Positions 56,130 through 64,000 of a stretch of DNA of 64,000 nt are shown piece by piece. The first letter of the stretch is position 1. The number at the start of each line of letters is the position of its first letter. The position numbers were made by a program, and so were the translations under genes. This stretch comes from Mesorhizobium sp. M9A.F.Ca.ET.002.03.1.2 (GTDB lineage: Bacteria; Pseudomonadota; Alphaproteobacteria; Rhizobiales; Rhizobiaceae), in assembly GCF_003952365.1 (NCBI RefSeq), contig NZ_CP034443.1, positions 2,535,001 through 2,599,000 on the forward strand, in the 5' to 3' direction. The notes beneath the pieces are model-generated. The model searched no databases. It had not been told where the DNA came from and was given only the letters and a program-made list of their open reading frames with translations.

Positions 56130-57329
56130 ATGAAGAACGATTTTGTTGCCTATTTGTCAGCGGAACTAGCTGGCTTGAAGTCCGTTGGGCTCTACAAATC
56201 CGAGCGCGTGATCGCTTCGACACAGTCGGCCGAGATCGAACTCGCGGATGGCAGCAAGGTCCTGAATTTCTGCTCCAATAACTATCTCGGCCTAGCCGAC
56301 AACGCCGAACTGCGCGAGTCGGCCAAGCAGGCACTCGATCGTTATGGTTACGGCATGGCCTCCGTCCGCTTCATCTGCGGCACTCAAGAAGAGCACAAGC
56401 AACTCGAGGCGCGCATCTCCTCATTCCTCAACAAGGAGGATGCGATCTTATATTCATCCTGTTTTGACGCGAATGCTGGATTGATCGAGACGCTGCTCAG
56501 CGAGCAAGACGCCATTATTTCCGATGCGTTGAACCACGCCTCGATCATTGACGGGGTACGGCTTTCAAAGGCCATGCGCTTCCGGTACGCTAACAATGAT
56601 ATGGAAGCTCTCGAAGAGGAGCTCAACAAGGCCGAAAGCAGCCGCTTTAAGCTGATCGCCACCGACGGCGTTTTTTCCATGGATGGCGTCATCGCCAATC
56701 TTGGCGGCGTTTGCGACCTGGCCGAGAAATACGGCGCGATGGTAATGGTCGACGACAGCCATGCCGTCGGGTTCGTCGGCAGGCATGGGCGCGGCACGGC
56801 GGAACATTGCGGCGTCGAGGGCAGGGTGGACATCATCACCGGCACGCTCGGCAAGGCGCTCGGCGGCGCTTCGGGCGGCTACACAGCAGGCAAGCGTGAG
56901 GTCATCGACTGGCTTCGCCAGCGCTCGCGGCCATACCTATTCTCCAATGCGTTGATGCCTGCGATCGCAGCGGCGTCGCTGAAGGTTTTCGATCTGATCG
57001 AACAAGGTGATGCGCTGCGCCAAAAGCTCTTTGCCAATGCCGACCGCTTCCGCTCGAACATGTCGAAGGCGGGGTTCACGCTGGCTGGCGCGGACCATCC
57101 AATCATCCCTTTGATTTTGGGCGACGCCAGCCTCGCGCAGCAGATGTCCGATAAGATGCTTCAGCGTGGCATCTATGTAATCGGATTCTCCTTCCCCGTC
57201 GTGCCGAAGGGCCAGGCGCGCATCCACACGCAGATGTCCGCCTCACATTCGAGTACGGACGTTGACCGTGCGGTCGAGGCGTTCAAGGAGGTAGGCAGGG
57301 AATTGGGAGTCATTCGATATCGGACATGA
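56130..57329 (+). CDS. kbl: 2-amino-3-ketobutyrate CoA ligase (glycine C-acetyltransferase) or related alpha-oxoamine synthase
   Basis: This 399-residue fold-type I PLP enzyme starts at the ATG at 56130. The PLP lysine is K242 in [16 protein letters not shown]208/D209 and H211 in [16 protein letters not shown], and [14 protein letters not shown] near the N-terminus, match the family (E. coli Kbl has the lysine at 244). Kbl converts 2-amino-3-oxobutyrate plus CoA to glycine plus acetyl-CoA. The usual partner, threonine dehydrogenase, is not present, so another alpha-oxoamine reaction remains possible. Confidence 0.85.
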   Translation: MKNDFVAYLSAELAGLKSVGLYKSERVIASTQSAEIELADGSKVLNFCSNNYLGLADNAELRESAKQALDRYGYGMASVRFICGTQEEHKQLEARISSFLNKEDAILYSSCFDANAGLIETLLSEQDAIISDALNHASIIDGVRLSKAMRFRYANNDMEALEEELNKAESSRFKLIATDGVFSMDGVIANLGGVCDLAEKYGAMVMVDDSHAVGFVGRHGRGTAEHCGVEGRVDIITGTLGKALGGASGGYTAGKREVIDWLRQRSRPYLFSNALMPAIAAASLKVFDLIEQGDALRQKLFANADRFRSNMSKAGFTLAGADHPIIPLILGDASLAQQMSDKMLQRGIYVIGFSFPVVPKGQARIHTQMSASHSSTDVDRAVEAFKEVGRELGVIRYRT

Positions 57330-58215
57330 GGGAATATTCGTCGACGTCTGCGAGGAAATCAGGATAGTCCTTTGCGTGAACCCGGGTCGGTGTCTGCGAC
57401 TTTGGCGACAAGTCGACTCAACATTTATCCGGTCAAGGGATAGCTATCACGGTCAAGCTCGATGCATCGGCGTCACAGGATGCCGTGGGTCGGCAAAGGT
57501 CAGGCGCGTGATATGTTCTATAGTTGTGGCCGTGTTTGGGTTGGAGGTTGTCGGCTGCAACTGCCGAGATACTTGCGGAGGCCATTTCGGGTGACCTGTC
57601 TGCCGAGGCACGACAAGTTGCCTAAGCGCGACGGAGGAGTGCGATGCTATCTCCGATGTAGAGACAACGCGTATTGGATCATATAACTGAAGATTGCGCC
57701 CGTATCGCCGTGAAGGCACCCGGCGATTTAGCGAGGTACAAAGCGTCTCTGTCGTGATCGGCATCTCATCTATCACGAGGCTATTTGAGCGTTCCGACCA
57801 ACGACGTCCAATGCGAGTTGGCGGGCGCAGCTCGTGCCGCCGCTGGCCAGCGCAAGGCCTGACCGGTGAGCGCTGCTCACTCATTGAAAAGAGACCAATG
57901 CCCATGCCGTGCCGACAAGTGGACGCCTCGAAAGTTCCCCTTCTAGGACTTGTCCGTCTGCGAGCGAAGATGAACTGCCCCGGGCAGCCGGCGGAGACTG
58001 AGATATTTCAAACCACGCCGCTTTGTGGGGCTTGCATTTCAGCAGTCGATGCATTTTGGCGCGAACTCTCCTCTTCAGGGTGCTAGCGTTTCCAAATCGC
58101 CGCCACCCGATTGGGCTCGTTAGAAACGCAAGCAATACCTTCGCTGGTGGTGTCGACAAGTCCAAAAATAGCGCGCGAATCAACCGCGCCATTAACTCGA
58201 AAGGGGAACTGGAAC
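57330..58215. other. Gene-free spacer; its end repeats sequence seen before 33906
   Basis: No gene was recognised. Bases 58010-58082 (TTTCAAACCACGCCGC, GCATTTTGGCGCGAACTCTC) align with 33674-33757. CAACCGCGCCATTAACTCGA and AAGGGGAACTGGAAC before 58216 align with the region before 33906. Confidence 0.5.
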
Positions 58216-59817
58216 ATGATCTCTCGACGCGACCTTATTAAGACCGGCATGGCCGCTGGAGCGGCCATATCGATCCCTTCTCTCCTGCGGGCGCAGACAT
58301 CGCCGAGCACGGACCAGACGGTCCGCATGGTGATAGACAACCTCAGTGTATTCGACCCGGTCGTTACAACGGCTGACAGTACCTACACCCATGCCTTCGC
58401 GGTTTACGATACACTGTTCGGGACCGATTCGCAGTTTGCGCCGCATCCACAGATGGTGGGAAAGTGGGACGTATCTGACGACAGGAAGACCTATACGTTC
58501 GAGCTCCGCGATGGTCTCGGCTGGCACGACGGCACCCCTGTTACCGCGACGGACTGTGTCGCCTCGATCCGCCGCTGGGGCCAAGTGGCTCCCGGTGGCC
58601 AGTTGCTCATGGCGCGGGTCAGGGATATCTCGAAAAAGGATGACAAGACTTTCGCAATCGCGCTCAAGGAACCGTTGGGGGCTCTGCTCAACATTCTGGC
58701 TTTCCAAGGCCCATTCATCATGCGCGAGAAGGACGCGAATCTTTCTCCAGCAGAACAAGTAACCGCGAATATCGGATCGGGACCCTTCAAGTTCAATCAC
58801 GCTCTTGCCAGGCCGGGCGCGAGCTTCACCTACGACCGCAACGAAAAGTACGTACCACGTACCGAAGCACCTGACGGACTGGCCGGCGGGAAGATCGTAA
58901 AGGTCGATCGTGTCATCTGGGACATCGGCTTGTTCGCCGATCAGCAGACGGCCTTGGCGGCCTTGCATTCAGGTGAGATTGATTTCTTGTTGGCGCCCCC
59001 GCTCGATCTCTTACCGGTCATCGAGAGCGATCCCAACCTTGAACTGCAAGTTCTGGACAAGGCGGGCAGCGACTATTTGCTTCGCATGAACTGCCTGCAA
59101 AAGCCATTCGATAACGTGAAGGCACGCCAAGCGATGCTTCACCTGGTCGATCAGGAGGCCATGATGCGCGCCGCAGTCGGCGACCCAAAATACTTCCGCA
59201 CCGTCACTTCGATGTTTGGAAATGAAACGCCGATGTCCAATGACGAAAACACGGAATGGTTCAAAAAAGGCGGCGATCCAGAAAAGGCCAAGCAACTCTT
59301 CAAGGAGGCGGGATACGACGGCGAGAAAGTCGTCATCCTGCAGCCCACGGACTGGGCGGCGGCAAGCAATGCCTCGCAGCTGCTGGCAGCTGAGTTGCGG
59401 AAGATCGGGCTTAATGCCGAGCTTGCTCCGAGCGACTGGGGCGGGGTTGTCGCCCGCCGCGCGAACAAAGGCCCCGTTGAGGACGGCGGCTGGAGCATCT
59501 TCATAACGACCGAACCTGAAGCGATTCTCGGCAATGTTATCACCGACGTCACCCTGCCTATGAACGGCGAAAGTGGTTGGTTCGGCTGGCCTAAGAACGA
59601 CGAATATGAGGCTCTTCGGGTCAAATGGGCAGATCTCGAAACGCTCGAGGAGCGCAAGGTGCTGGCTCGAAAGATGCAGCAAATATGGTGGGACTATGTG
59701 CCCTCGGTTCTGTTAGGTCAGAGTGTTGCGCCAAGCGCGCGACGCAAGACGCTCACTGGCCTCATCGGCGTGCCGGCCTGGATCCCATTTTGGAACATGC
59801 AGAAGGCTGAGGCCTGA
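58216..59817 (+). CDS. Peptide ABC transporter substrate-binding protein (SBP family 5), paralogue of 33906
   Basis: This 533-residue protein has a Tat signal MISRRDLIKTGMAAGAAISI, with cleavage near LRAQT. Long stretches match the gene at 33906 (DGLGWHDGTPVTATDCVASI; KAKQLFKEAGYDGEKVVILQ-type; ASNASQLLAAELRKIGLNAE). The frame is open from 58111, but the ATG at 58216 has AAGGGGAA upstream and aligns with the paralogue. It is the first gene of a five-gene importer operon, and its stop overlaps the permease start by one base. Confidence 0.95.
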   Translation: MISRRDLIKTGMAAGAAISIPSLLRAQTSPSTDQTVRMVIDNLSVFDPVVTTADSTYTHAFAVYDTLFGTDSQFAPHPQMVGKWDVSDDRKTYTFELRDGLGWHDGTPVTATDCVASIRRWGQVAPGGQLLMARVRDISKKDDKTFAIALKEPLGALLNILAFQGPFIMREKDANLSPAEQVTANIGSGPFKFNHALARPGASFTYDRNEKYVPRTEAPDGLAGGKIVKVDRVIWDIGLFADQQTALAALHSGEIDFLLAPPLDLLPVIESDPNLELQVLDKAGSDYLLRMNCLQKPFDNVKARQAMLHLVDQEAMMRAAVGDPKYFRTVTSMFGNETPMSNDENTEWFKKGGDPEKAKQLFKEAGYDGEKVVILQPTDWAAASNASQLLAAELRKIGLNAELAPSDWGGVVARRANKGPVEDGGWSIFITTEPEAILGNVITDVTLPMNGESGWFGWPKNDEYEALRVKWADLETLEERKVLARKMQQIWWDYVPSVLLGQSVAPSARRKTLTGLIGVPAWIPFWNMQKAEA

Positions 59818-60758
59818 TGGCTGTCTACATCCTACGCAGGTCGATCTCTGCCATCGGCGTCATGGCGATGGTCGGGATGTTCGTCTTCCTGCTTCTCAGG
59901 CTGGCGCCTGGCGACCCGGCGGCCATGATCGCCGGCAGGTCGGCCACGGCGGAGATGATCGCTGGCATCCGCGAGCAGATGGGACTGAACGATCCCCTGC
60001 CGGTTCAATTCATACGTTGGGTGCGGGATTTGATCGGCGGCGATTTCGGCACTTCAATCTTTGCCGGACGACCGGTTCTCGAACTCATCTCGCAGCGGCT
60101 TGAACCGACCATTTCCCTGTCGATCCTGACGATGATCGTTTCCGTGACGGTCGGGGTCTCCTTTGGCGTCCTCGCCGCATGGCGAGCTGGCGGTCTTGTT
60201 GATCGCATCCTGACGGCATTCGCGACAGTTGGTTTTTCTGTCCCGGTGTTTGTCGTCGGCTTCTTCCTCATATACTTGTTCGCGATCAGGACACATTGGC
60301 TGCCCGTCCAAGGATACCAGCCGATCGACCATGGCTTCGGGCCATGGCTTGTGCACTTGATCCTGCCGACCGTGACTTTGAGCGTTCCCTACATTGCTTT
60401 CATCGCCCGGATCACGCGCGCGAGCATGCTCGAGGTTCTGTCGGAAGACTATATGCGAACAGCCGCCGCCAAGGGCGCGTCTTCCTATGCTATGCTTTTC
60501 CACCATGCTCTGAAGAATGCGGGGGCCCCGATCCTCACCGTCATCGGCTTAAGTTTCGCAGGTCTGATTGGCGGTGTCGTCATCACGGAAACGGTGTTCA
60601 ACATACCTGGTGTCGGACGTTTGGTGGTCGATGCGATCAACAACCGCGACTATCCTATCATTCAAGGTGTGCTCATCCTGGTTTCGGGTCTTTACGTCCT
60701 TATCAATCTCGCGGTCGATCTTTCCTACACCCTGATCGACCCCCGCATCCGGTACTGA
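59817..60758 (+). CDS. Dipeptide-type ABC transporter permease, DppB-like
   Basis: This 313-residue permease overlaps the previous stop (TGATG). It has GDPAAMIAGRSATAEMIAGI and LGLNDPLPVQFIRW-type sequence after the first helix. The EAA loop is VLSEDYMRTAAAKGASSYAM, and VVITETVFNIPGVGRLVVDA lies near the C-terminus, standard for DppB/OppB. It is the channel partner of the protein at 60761. Confidence 0.95.
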   Translation: MAVYILRRSISAIGVMAMVGMFVFLLLRLAPGDPAAMIAGRSATAEMIAGIREQMGLNDPLPVQFIRWVRDLIGGDFGTSIFAGRPVLELISQRLEPTISLSILTMIVSVTVGVSFGVLAAWRAGGLVDRILTAFATVGFSVPVFVVGFFLIYLFAIRTHWLPVQGYQPIDHGFGPWLVHLILPTVTLSVPYIAFIARITRASMLEVLSEDYMRTAAAKGASSYAMLFHHALKNAGAPILTVIGLSFAGLIGGVVITETVFNIPGVGRLVVDAINNRDYPIIQGVLILVSGLYVLINLAVDLSYTLIDPRIRY

Positions 60759-60760
60759 TT

Positions 60761-61642
60761 ATGACGCTCCTCTCCGCACCAGTTGAATACGTCCCGACGG
60801 GTCGCCTGCGAATATCTGACCTTCCCCGTCTGGCAAGGCGGCATCGCCTGGTCGCCATCGGCGGCGGCCTCTTAGCTCTGTTAATCGTTTTAGCCCTCGC
60901 TGCCCCGCTTTACGCCGGCGATCCATTAAACATGGATCCATTCAAACGCCTTCAGCCGCCTTCGGCCGAGATGTGGTTCGGTAGTGACAATTTGGGCCGT
61001 GACGTATTCGCACGGACGGTGTTCGGCACCCGGATATCCCTTATGGTCGGATTGACGTCGGCGGTGGGCGCGGCCTTGGGCGGCGCTCTGATAGGTGTCC
61101 TCGCCGGCTACAACCGGACCTTTGATAATATGGTCATGCGGGTCATGGACGGGCTTATGTCGATCCCGACGATTCTGCTGGCCATCGCTCTTATTTCTCT
61201 GACAGGGCCTGGCATCGGTATCCTCATCGTCGCCATCACGATCCCCCAGTTACCAAGCGTTGCACGGCTGGTTCGTTCGGCGGTTCTGAGTGTTCGGGAG
61301 CGTCCGTATGTGGAGGCGGCCCTCTGCGGCGGGGCCCGCATGCCGAAAGTGCTGTGGCGGCACATCCTGCCAAGCACCATTCCGCCGCTTATGGTGCAGA
61401 GCGCCATAATCTGCGCAGATGCGATTCTGACAGAGGCCGGCCTGAGCTTCCTGGGCGCGGGCGTGCCGCCCGAGATTCCGAGCTGGGGCAACATGATTTC
61501 AAGCTCTCGACTGTATCTCGCTATCGCCCCAATGACGGTTTTCGCCCCCGGTATCTGCCTTGCTGTCATGGTCCTTGCCGTTAACCTGCTCGGGGATGGC
61601 TTGCGCGACCTGTTCGATCCCCGTTCAAAGCGGAGACGTTGA
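60761..61642 (+). CDS. Dipeptide-type ABC transporter permease, DppC-like
   Basis: This 293-residue permease starts at the ATG at 60761, two bases after the previous stop. It has [20 protein letters not shown], the EAA loop [20 protein letters not shown] and [20 protein letters not shown], all typical of DppC/OppC. The frame open from 60296 upstream is a shadow. Confidence 0.95.
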   Translation: MTLLSAPVEYVPTGRLRISDLPRLARRHRLVAIGGGLLALLIVLALAAPLYAGDPLNMDPFKRLQPPSAEMWFGSDNLGRDVFARTVFGTRISLMVGLTSAVGAALGGALIGVLAGYNRTFDNMVMRVMDGLMSIPTILLAIALISLTGPGIGILIVAITIPQLPSVARLVRSAVLSVRERPYVEAALCGGARMPKVLWRHILPSTIPPLMVQSAIICADAILTEAGLSFLGAGVPPEIPSWGNMISSSRLYLAIAPMTVFAPGICLAVMVLAVNLLGDGLRDLFDPRSKRRR

Positions 61643-61643
61643 T

Positions 61644-62639
61644 ATGCTCATGCGAGAATCCGCAGGGGATGACGTGCTTCTCGACGTCCGAGACCTGGAG
61701 ACGCACTTTTACGGCGAAGAAAGTGTCACCCGCGCCCTGGGCGGCATCAGCTTCCAGGTGAAGAAAGGCGAAACGCTCGGCGTGGTCGGCGAATCGGGAT
61801 GTGGGAAAAGCGTCACCGCCCTCTCCATCCTTCGCCTGTTGCCGAAGCTGACCGCCAGGACCGTCGGCGGCGAGGTCCGCTTTCACGGACGTGACCTCCT
61901 TGAACTGTCCGATCGGGAGATGCGACAGATCCGCGGCGACCAGATCGCCATGATCTTCCAGGAGCCAATGACGAGCCTGAACCCGGTCTATACGGTCGGC
62001 CGCCAGATTGCCGAGGCGGTGCAGATCCACACCAAGGCTTCGCGGTTCGATGCGATGGCAAAGGCGCAAGAGATGCTCCGTCTTGTCCGCATTGCGGACC
62101 CCGAGCGTCGCGTCAACAACTATCCTCACGAAATGTCGGGCGGGATGCGCCAGCGCGCCATGATCGCCATGGCTCTTGCCTGCTCACCAGAACTATTGAT
62201 CGCCGACGAGCCAACCACTGCGCTTGACGTTACTATCCAGGCGCAGATCCTGCGGCTCATGGTCGATCTGAAAGAGCGTACGGGAACGGCCGTTATGTTC
62301 ATTACGCATGACCTGGGCGTTATAGCCGAGACATGCCAACGCGTGATTGTTATGTATGCTGGCCGAATCGTCGAGCAAGCGACCGTAACTGATCTGTTTG
62401 CGCGTCCGGCGCATCCTTACACTCAGGGCCTCATGCGATCGGTGCCTGACCGGCGGCGCGGCCGACAGCGCCGCCTTCCGGAAATTCCCGGCATTGTCCC
62501 AAGTCTTCGCGAGCCCATTGTCGGGTGCAGCTTTGCTCCTCGCTGCCCGTTCGCTATCGACATTTGCCGCGACACGACCCCCCCCTGCGTGATGTCGGGT
62601 CGAGCCACGCCGCAGCTTGCTGGCGCGCCGAAGAGGTGA
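61644..62639 (+). CDS. Dipeptide-type ABC transporter ATPase, DppD-like
   Basis: This 331-residue ATPase starts at the ATG at 61644, one base after the previous stop. Walker A is GESGCGKSV, the signature [12 protein letters not shown], Walker [13 protein letters not shown]. The C-terminal Cys motif is [14 protein letters not shown]. It works with the DppF-like protein encoded next. Confidence 0.95.
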   Translation: MLMRESAGDDVLLDVRDLETHFYGEESVTRALGGISFQVKKGETLGVVGESGCGKSVTALSILRLLPKLTARTVGGEVRFHGRDLLELSDREMRQIRGDQIAMIFQEPMTSLNPVYTVGRQIAEAVQIHTKASRFDAMAKAQEMLRLVRIADPERRVNNYPHEMSGGMRQRAMIAMALACSPELLIADEPTTALDVTIQAQILRLMVDLKERTGTAVMFITHDLGVIAETCQRVIVMYAGRIVEQATVTDLFARPAHPYTQGLMRSVPDRRRGRQRRLPEIPGIVPSLREPIVGCSFAPRCPFAIDICRDTTPPCVMSGRATPQLAGAPKR

Positions 62640-62646
62640 TGAGCGC

Positions 62647-63681
62647 ATGAACGGTCCTCTGCTGAAAGTCGAGAATCTGACCAAGCACTACCCGCTTGGC
62701 TCGGGAATCTTCAAGAAAAGCATTCCGGTAATCCGGGCGGTGGAGGATGTATCGTTTTCCGTCGAGGCGGGCGAGACGCTTTGCATCGTCGGCGAATCCG
62801 GCTGCGGCAAGTCCACCGTGGCGCGGCTCCTGATGCGGCTCGTGGAACCGACGGGCGGGCGCGTGCTGATCGACGGGACCGACATTGCGAGCCTCAAGAA
62901 GGACGCGCTTCACGCCTGGCGCCGTCGGATGCAGATGGTTTTTCAGGATCCTTACTCGTCGCTGAACCCCCGTCTCACCGCCGGACAGATCATCACCGAA
63001 CCCGTCGAGAATTTCGAGCGCCTCAGCCGGAAGCAGCGCACCGCGCTTGCTGCGGACCTTCTCCAGAAGGTCGGAATGTCGCCCGAGATGATGCACAGGC
63101 TCCCGTCCGAGTTGTCGGGCGGCCAGCGGCAGCGCCTCGGCATCGCGCGGGCGCTGGCCCTCCAGCCCTCGCTCATCATCGCCGACGAGGCGGTGTCAGC
63201 CCTTGACGTATCAGTGCAGGCACAGATCTTGAATCTGCTTCTGGATCTCCAGCAGCAGATGGGCATTGCCTTCGTCTTCATCTCACATGACCTTAGCGTC
63301 GTGGAGCATATCGGCCATCGTGTCGCGGTCATGTATTTGGGTCGGATAGTGGAACTCGCACCATGCGAGGCGCTCTTCGCCAAACCGGTCCATCCCTACA
63401 CGGAGGCGCTGATCGCAGCAGCCCCGGTCCCGGATCCGACGCGGGCTCGGCTGGAGGTGCCCGTGGAAGGCGAGGTGCCAAGCCCGATCAACCCGCCGCG
63501 CGGGTGCGCGTTTCACCCGCGCTGCCCGCTCGCGGTGGAGCGTTGCCGCATCGAAGTACCACCTCCGGTGCCGATGCCAGATGGGCGGGTCGTGGCCTGT
63601 CATGTGCGTGCTCCGGCTACAGAGAACATCCCGACCCAACCGGCTGTAGCAGACGATCATTCGCCTGCTCATGTGTCTTAG
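62647..63681 (+). CDS. Dipeptide-type ABC transporter ATPase, DppF-like
   Basis: This 344-residue ATPase starts at the ATG at 62647. Walker A is GESGCGKST, the Q-loop MVFQDPYSSLNPRL, the signature LSGGQRQRLGIARALALQP, Walker B LIIADEAVSALD (with A in place of the usual P after DE). The C-terminal Cys motif is CAFHPRCPLAVERC. It completes the importer. A CapA-like gene follows after 77 bases. Confidence 0.95.
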   Translation: MNGPLLKVENLTKHYPLGSGIFKKSIPVIRAVEDVSFSVEAGETLCIVGESGCGKSTVARLLMRLVEPTGGRVLIDGTDIASLKKDALHAWRRRMQMVFQDPYSSLNPRLTAGQIITEPVENFERLSRKQRTALAADLLQKVGMSPEMMHRLPSELSGGQRQRLGIARALALQPSLIIADEAVSALDVSVQAQILNLLLDLQQQMGIAFVFISHDLSVVEHIGHRVAVMYLGRIVELAPCEALFAKPVHPYTEALIAAAPVPDPTRARLEVPVEGEVPSPINPPRGCAFHPRCPLAVERCRIEVPPPVPMPDGRVVACHVRAPATENIPTQPAVADDHSPAHVS

Positions 63682-63758
63682 CCTCATCACCCGGTCCTAG
63701 GTATGGGAAACGCAATAGCTGCAGTCAAAATGCAAATTCGTGAAAGGTAGGAGATCTT

Positions 63759-64000
63759 ATGGACTCGCATGAAGATGGTCGCCCTCCGATCCAGCAGGAT
63801 GGTGGCTTTGATACGGTGGGTTCGATTGCCACGAACGTTGCAGACGGCTTCACGATGGCCGCAGTCGGCGACCTTCTCTTCGCTCGGCCCGTAACAAAAG
63901 GCTATCATCCCGGCTTGGCTGATGTCCTCAGGATCTTTGATAAGGCTGACGTCGTTTTCGGAAATCTGGAGACCAACATCTTGGATGTTCAGTCTAAAGG
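63759..64000 (+). CDS. CapA-family metallophosphatase-like protein, cut by window end
   Basis: The first 80 residues are visible, with ribosome site GGTAGGAG before the ATG at 63759. FTMAAVGDLLFARPVTKGYH followed by ADVVFGNLETNI matches the N-terminal metal-binding GD and NxE regions of the CapA / poly-gamma-glutamate biosynthesis family. CapA proteins have a calcineurin-like fold; in operons with peptide importers they are often of unknown function. Position after the importer operon suggests co-transcription. The rest lies outside the window. Confidence 0.8.
   Translation, partial: MDSHEDGRPPIQQDGGFDTVGSIATNVADGFTMAAVGDLLFARPVTKGYHPGLADVLRIFDKADVVFGNLETNILDVQSK

Noticed and set aside
60296..60760. 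Upstream extension of the DppC-like frame to 60296
   Set aside because: This part lies inside the previous permease gene; the ATG at 60761 directly after the stop is the natural start.
1..64000. nod box, CRISPR array, tRNA or rRNA genes
   Set aside because: I looked for typical nod-box sequence, regularly spaced repeats and tRNA-like cloverleaf ends and found none that I could support by eye.

Overview
The window looks like an accessory island of an alphaproteobacterium, most likely a rhizobium such as Mesorhizobium (a symbiosis island or plasmid). The basis is the GC-rich coding style, the dense decayed IS21, IS3, IS110, IS66, IS256 and IS701 remnants, the Tat-type peptide-binding proteins, and ATP-grasp proteins of a kind I recall from rhizobial symbiotic replicons. 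That last point is memory, not a search. I saw no tRNA, rRNA, CRISPR array, nod box or convincing NifA/sigma-54 promoter.

Layout. 1-9.8 kb is mostly mobile-element debris: a serine recombinase, an IS21 istAB pair, an IS3 copy, a group II intron reverse transcriptase split by another IS, and an IS110 with an inverted segment. It surrounds an acetyltransferase and the first ATP-grasp gene. 10-13.5 kb carries a penicillin-acylase-type amidohydrolase, a second acetyltransferase and a dead deacetylase fragment. 13.9-22.9 kb is an IS graveyard enclosing the second ATP-grasp gene. 23-32.9 kb holds an Asp/Glu-racemase-like enzyme with the third ATP-grasp gene, a CitE/HpcH-type lyase, an amidase, and a compact set of ectoine-hydrolase-like M24 protein, DUF2817 M14-like hydrolase and second racemase-like protein. 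33.9-44.6 kb has an orphan peptide-binding protein with a serine hydrolase, a complete dipeptide-type ABC importer, and an amidase copy that has lost its catalytic serines. 44.7-46 kb is a second IS3 copy with an IS110 fragment fused in frame. 46-49.7 kb is a divergent LysR / methylaspartate ammonia-lyase / CoA-transferase unit. 50-54 kb is a polyamine-type ABC importer. 54.8-57.3 kb has a fold-IV transaminase and an alpha-oxoamine synthase (Kbl-like). 58-63.7 kb is a second complete dipeptide-type importer, followed by a CapA-like gene cut by the window edge.

How the genes fit together (inference). Three uptake systems, several amide or peptide hydrolases and enzymes for unusual amino acids suggest scavenging of a small amidated or peptide-like nitrogen compound. 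The clearest chemical step is 3-methylaspartate to mesaconate. A CoA-transferase and a CitE-type lyase could take mesaconate on to central metabolites, but no hydratase for the intermediate step is visible. Direct-orientation IS3 copies about 40.9 kb apart flank much of the region and could allow its deletion or movement.
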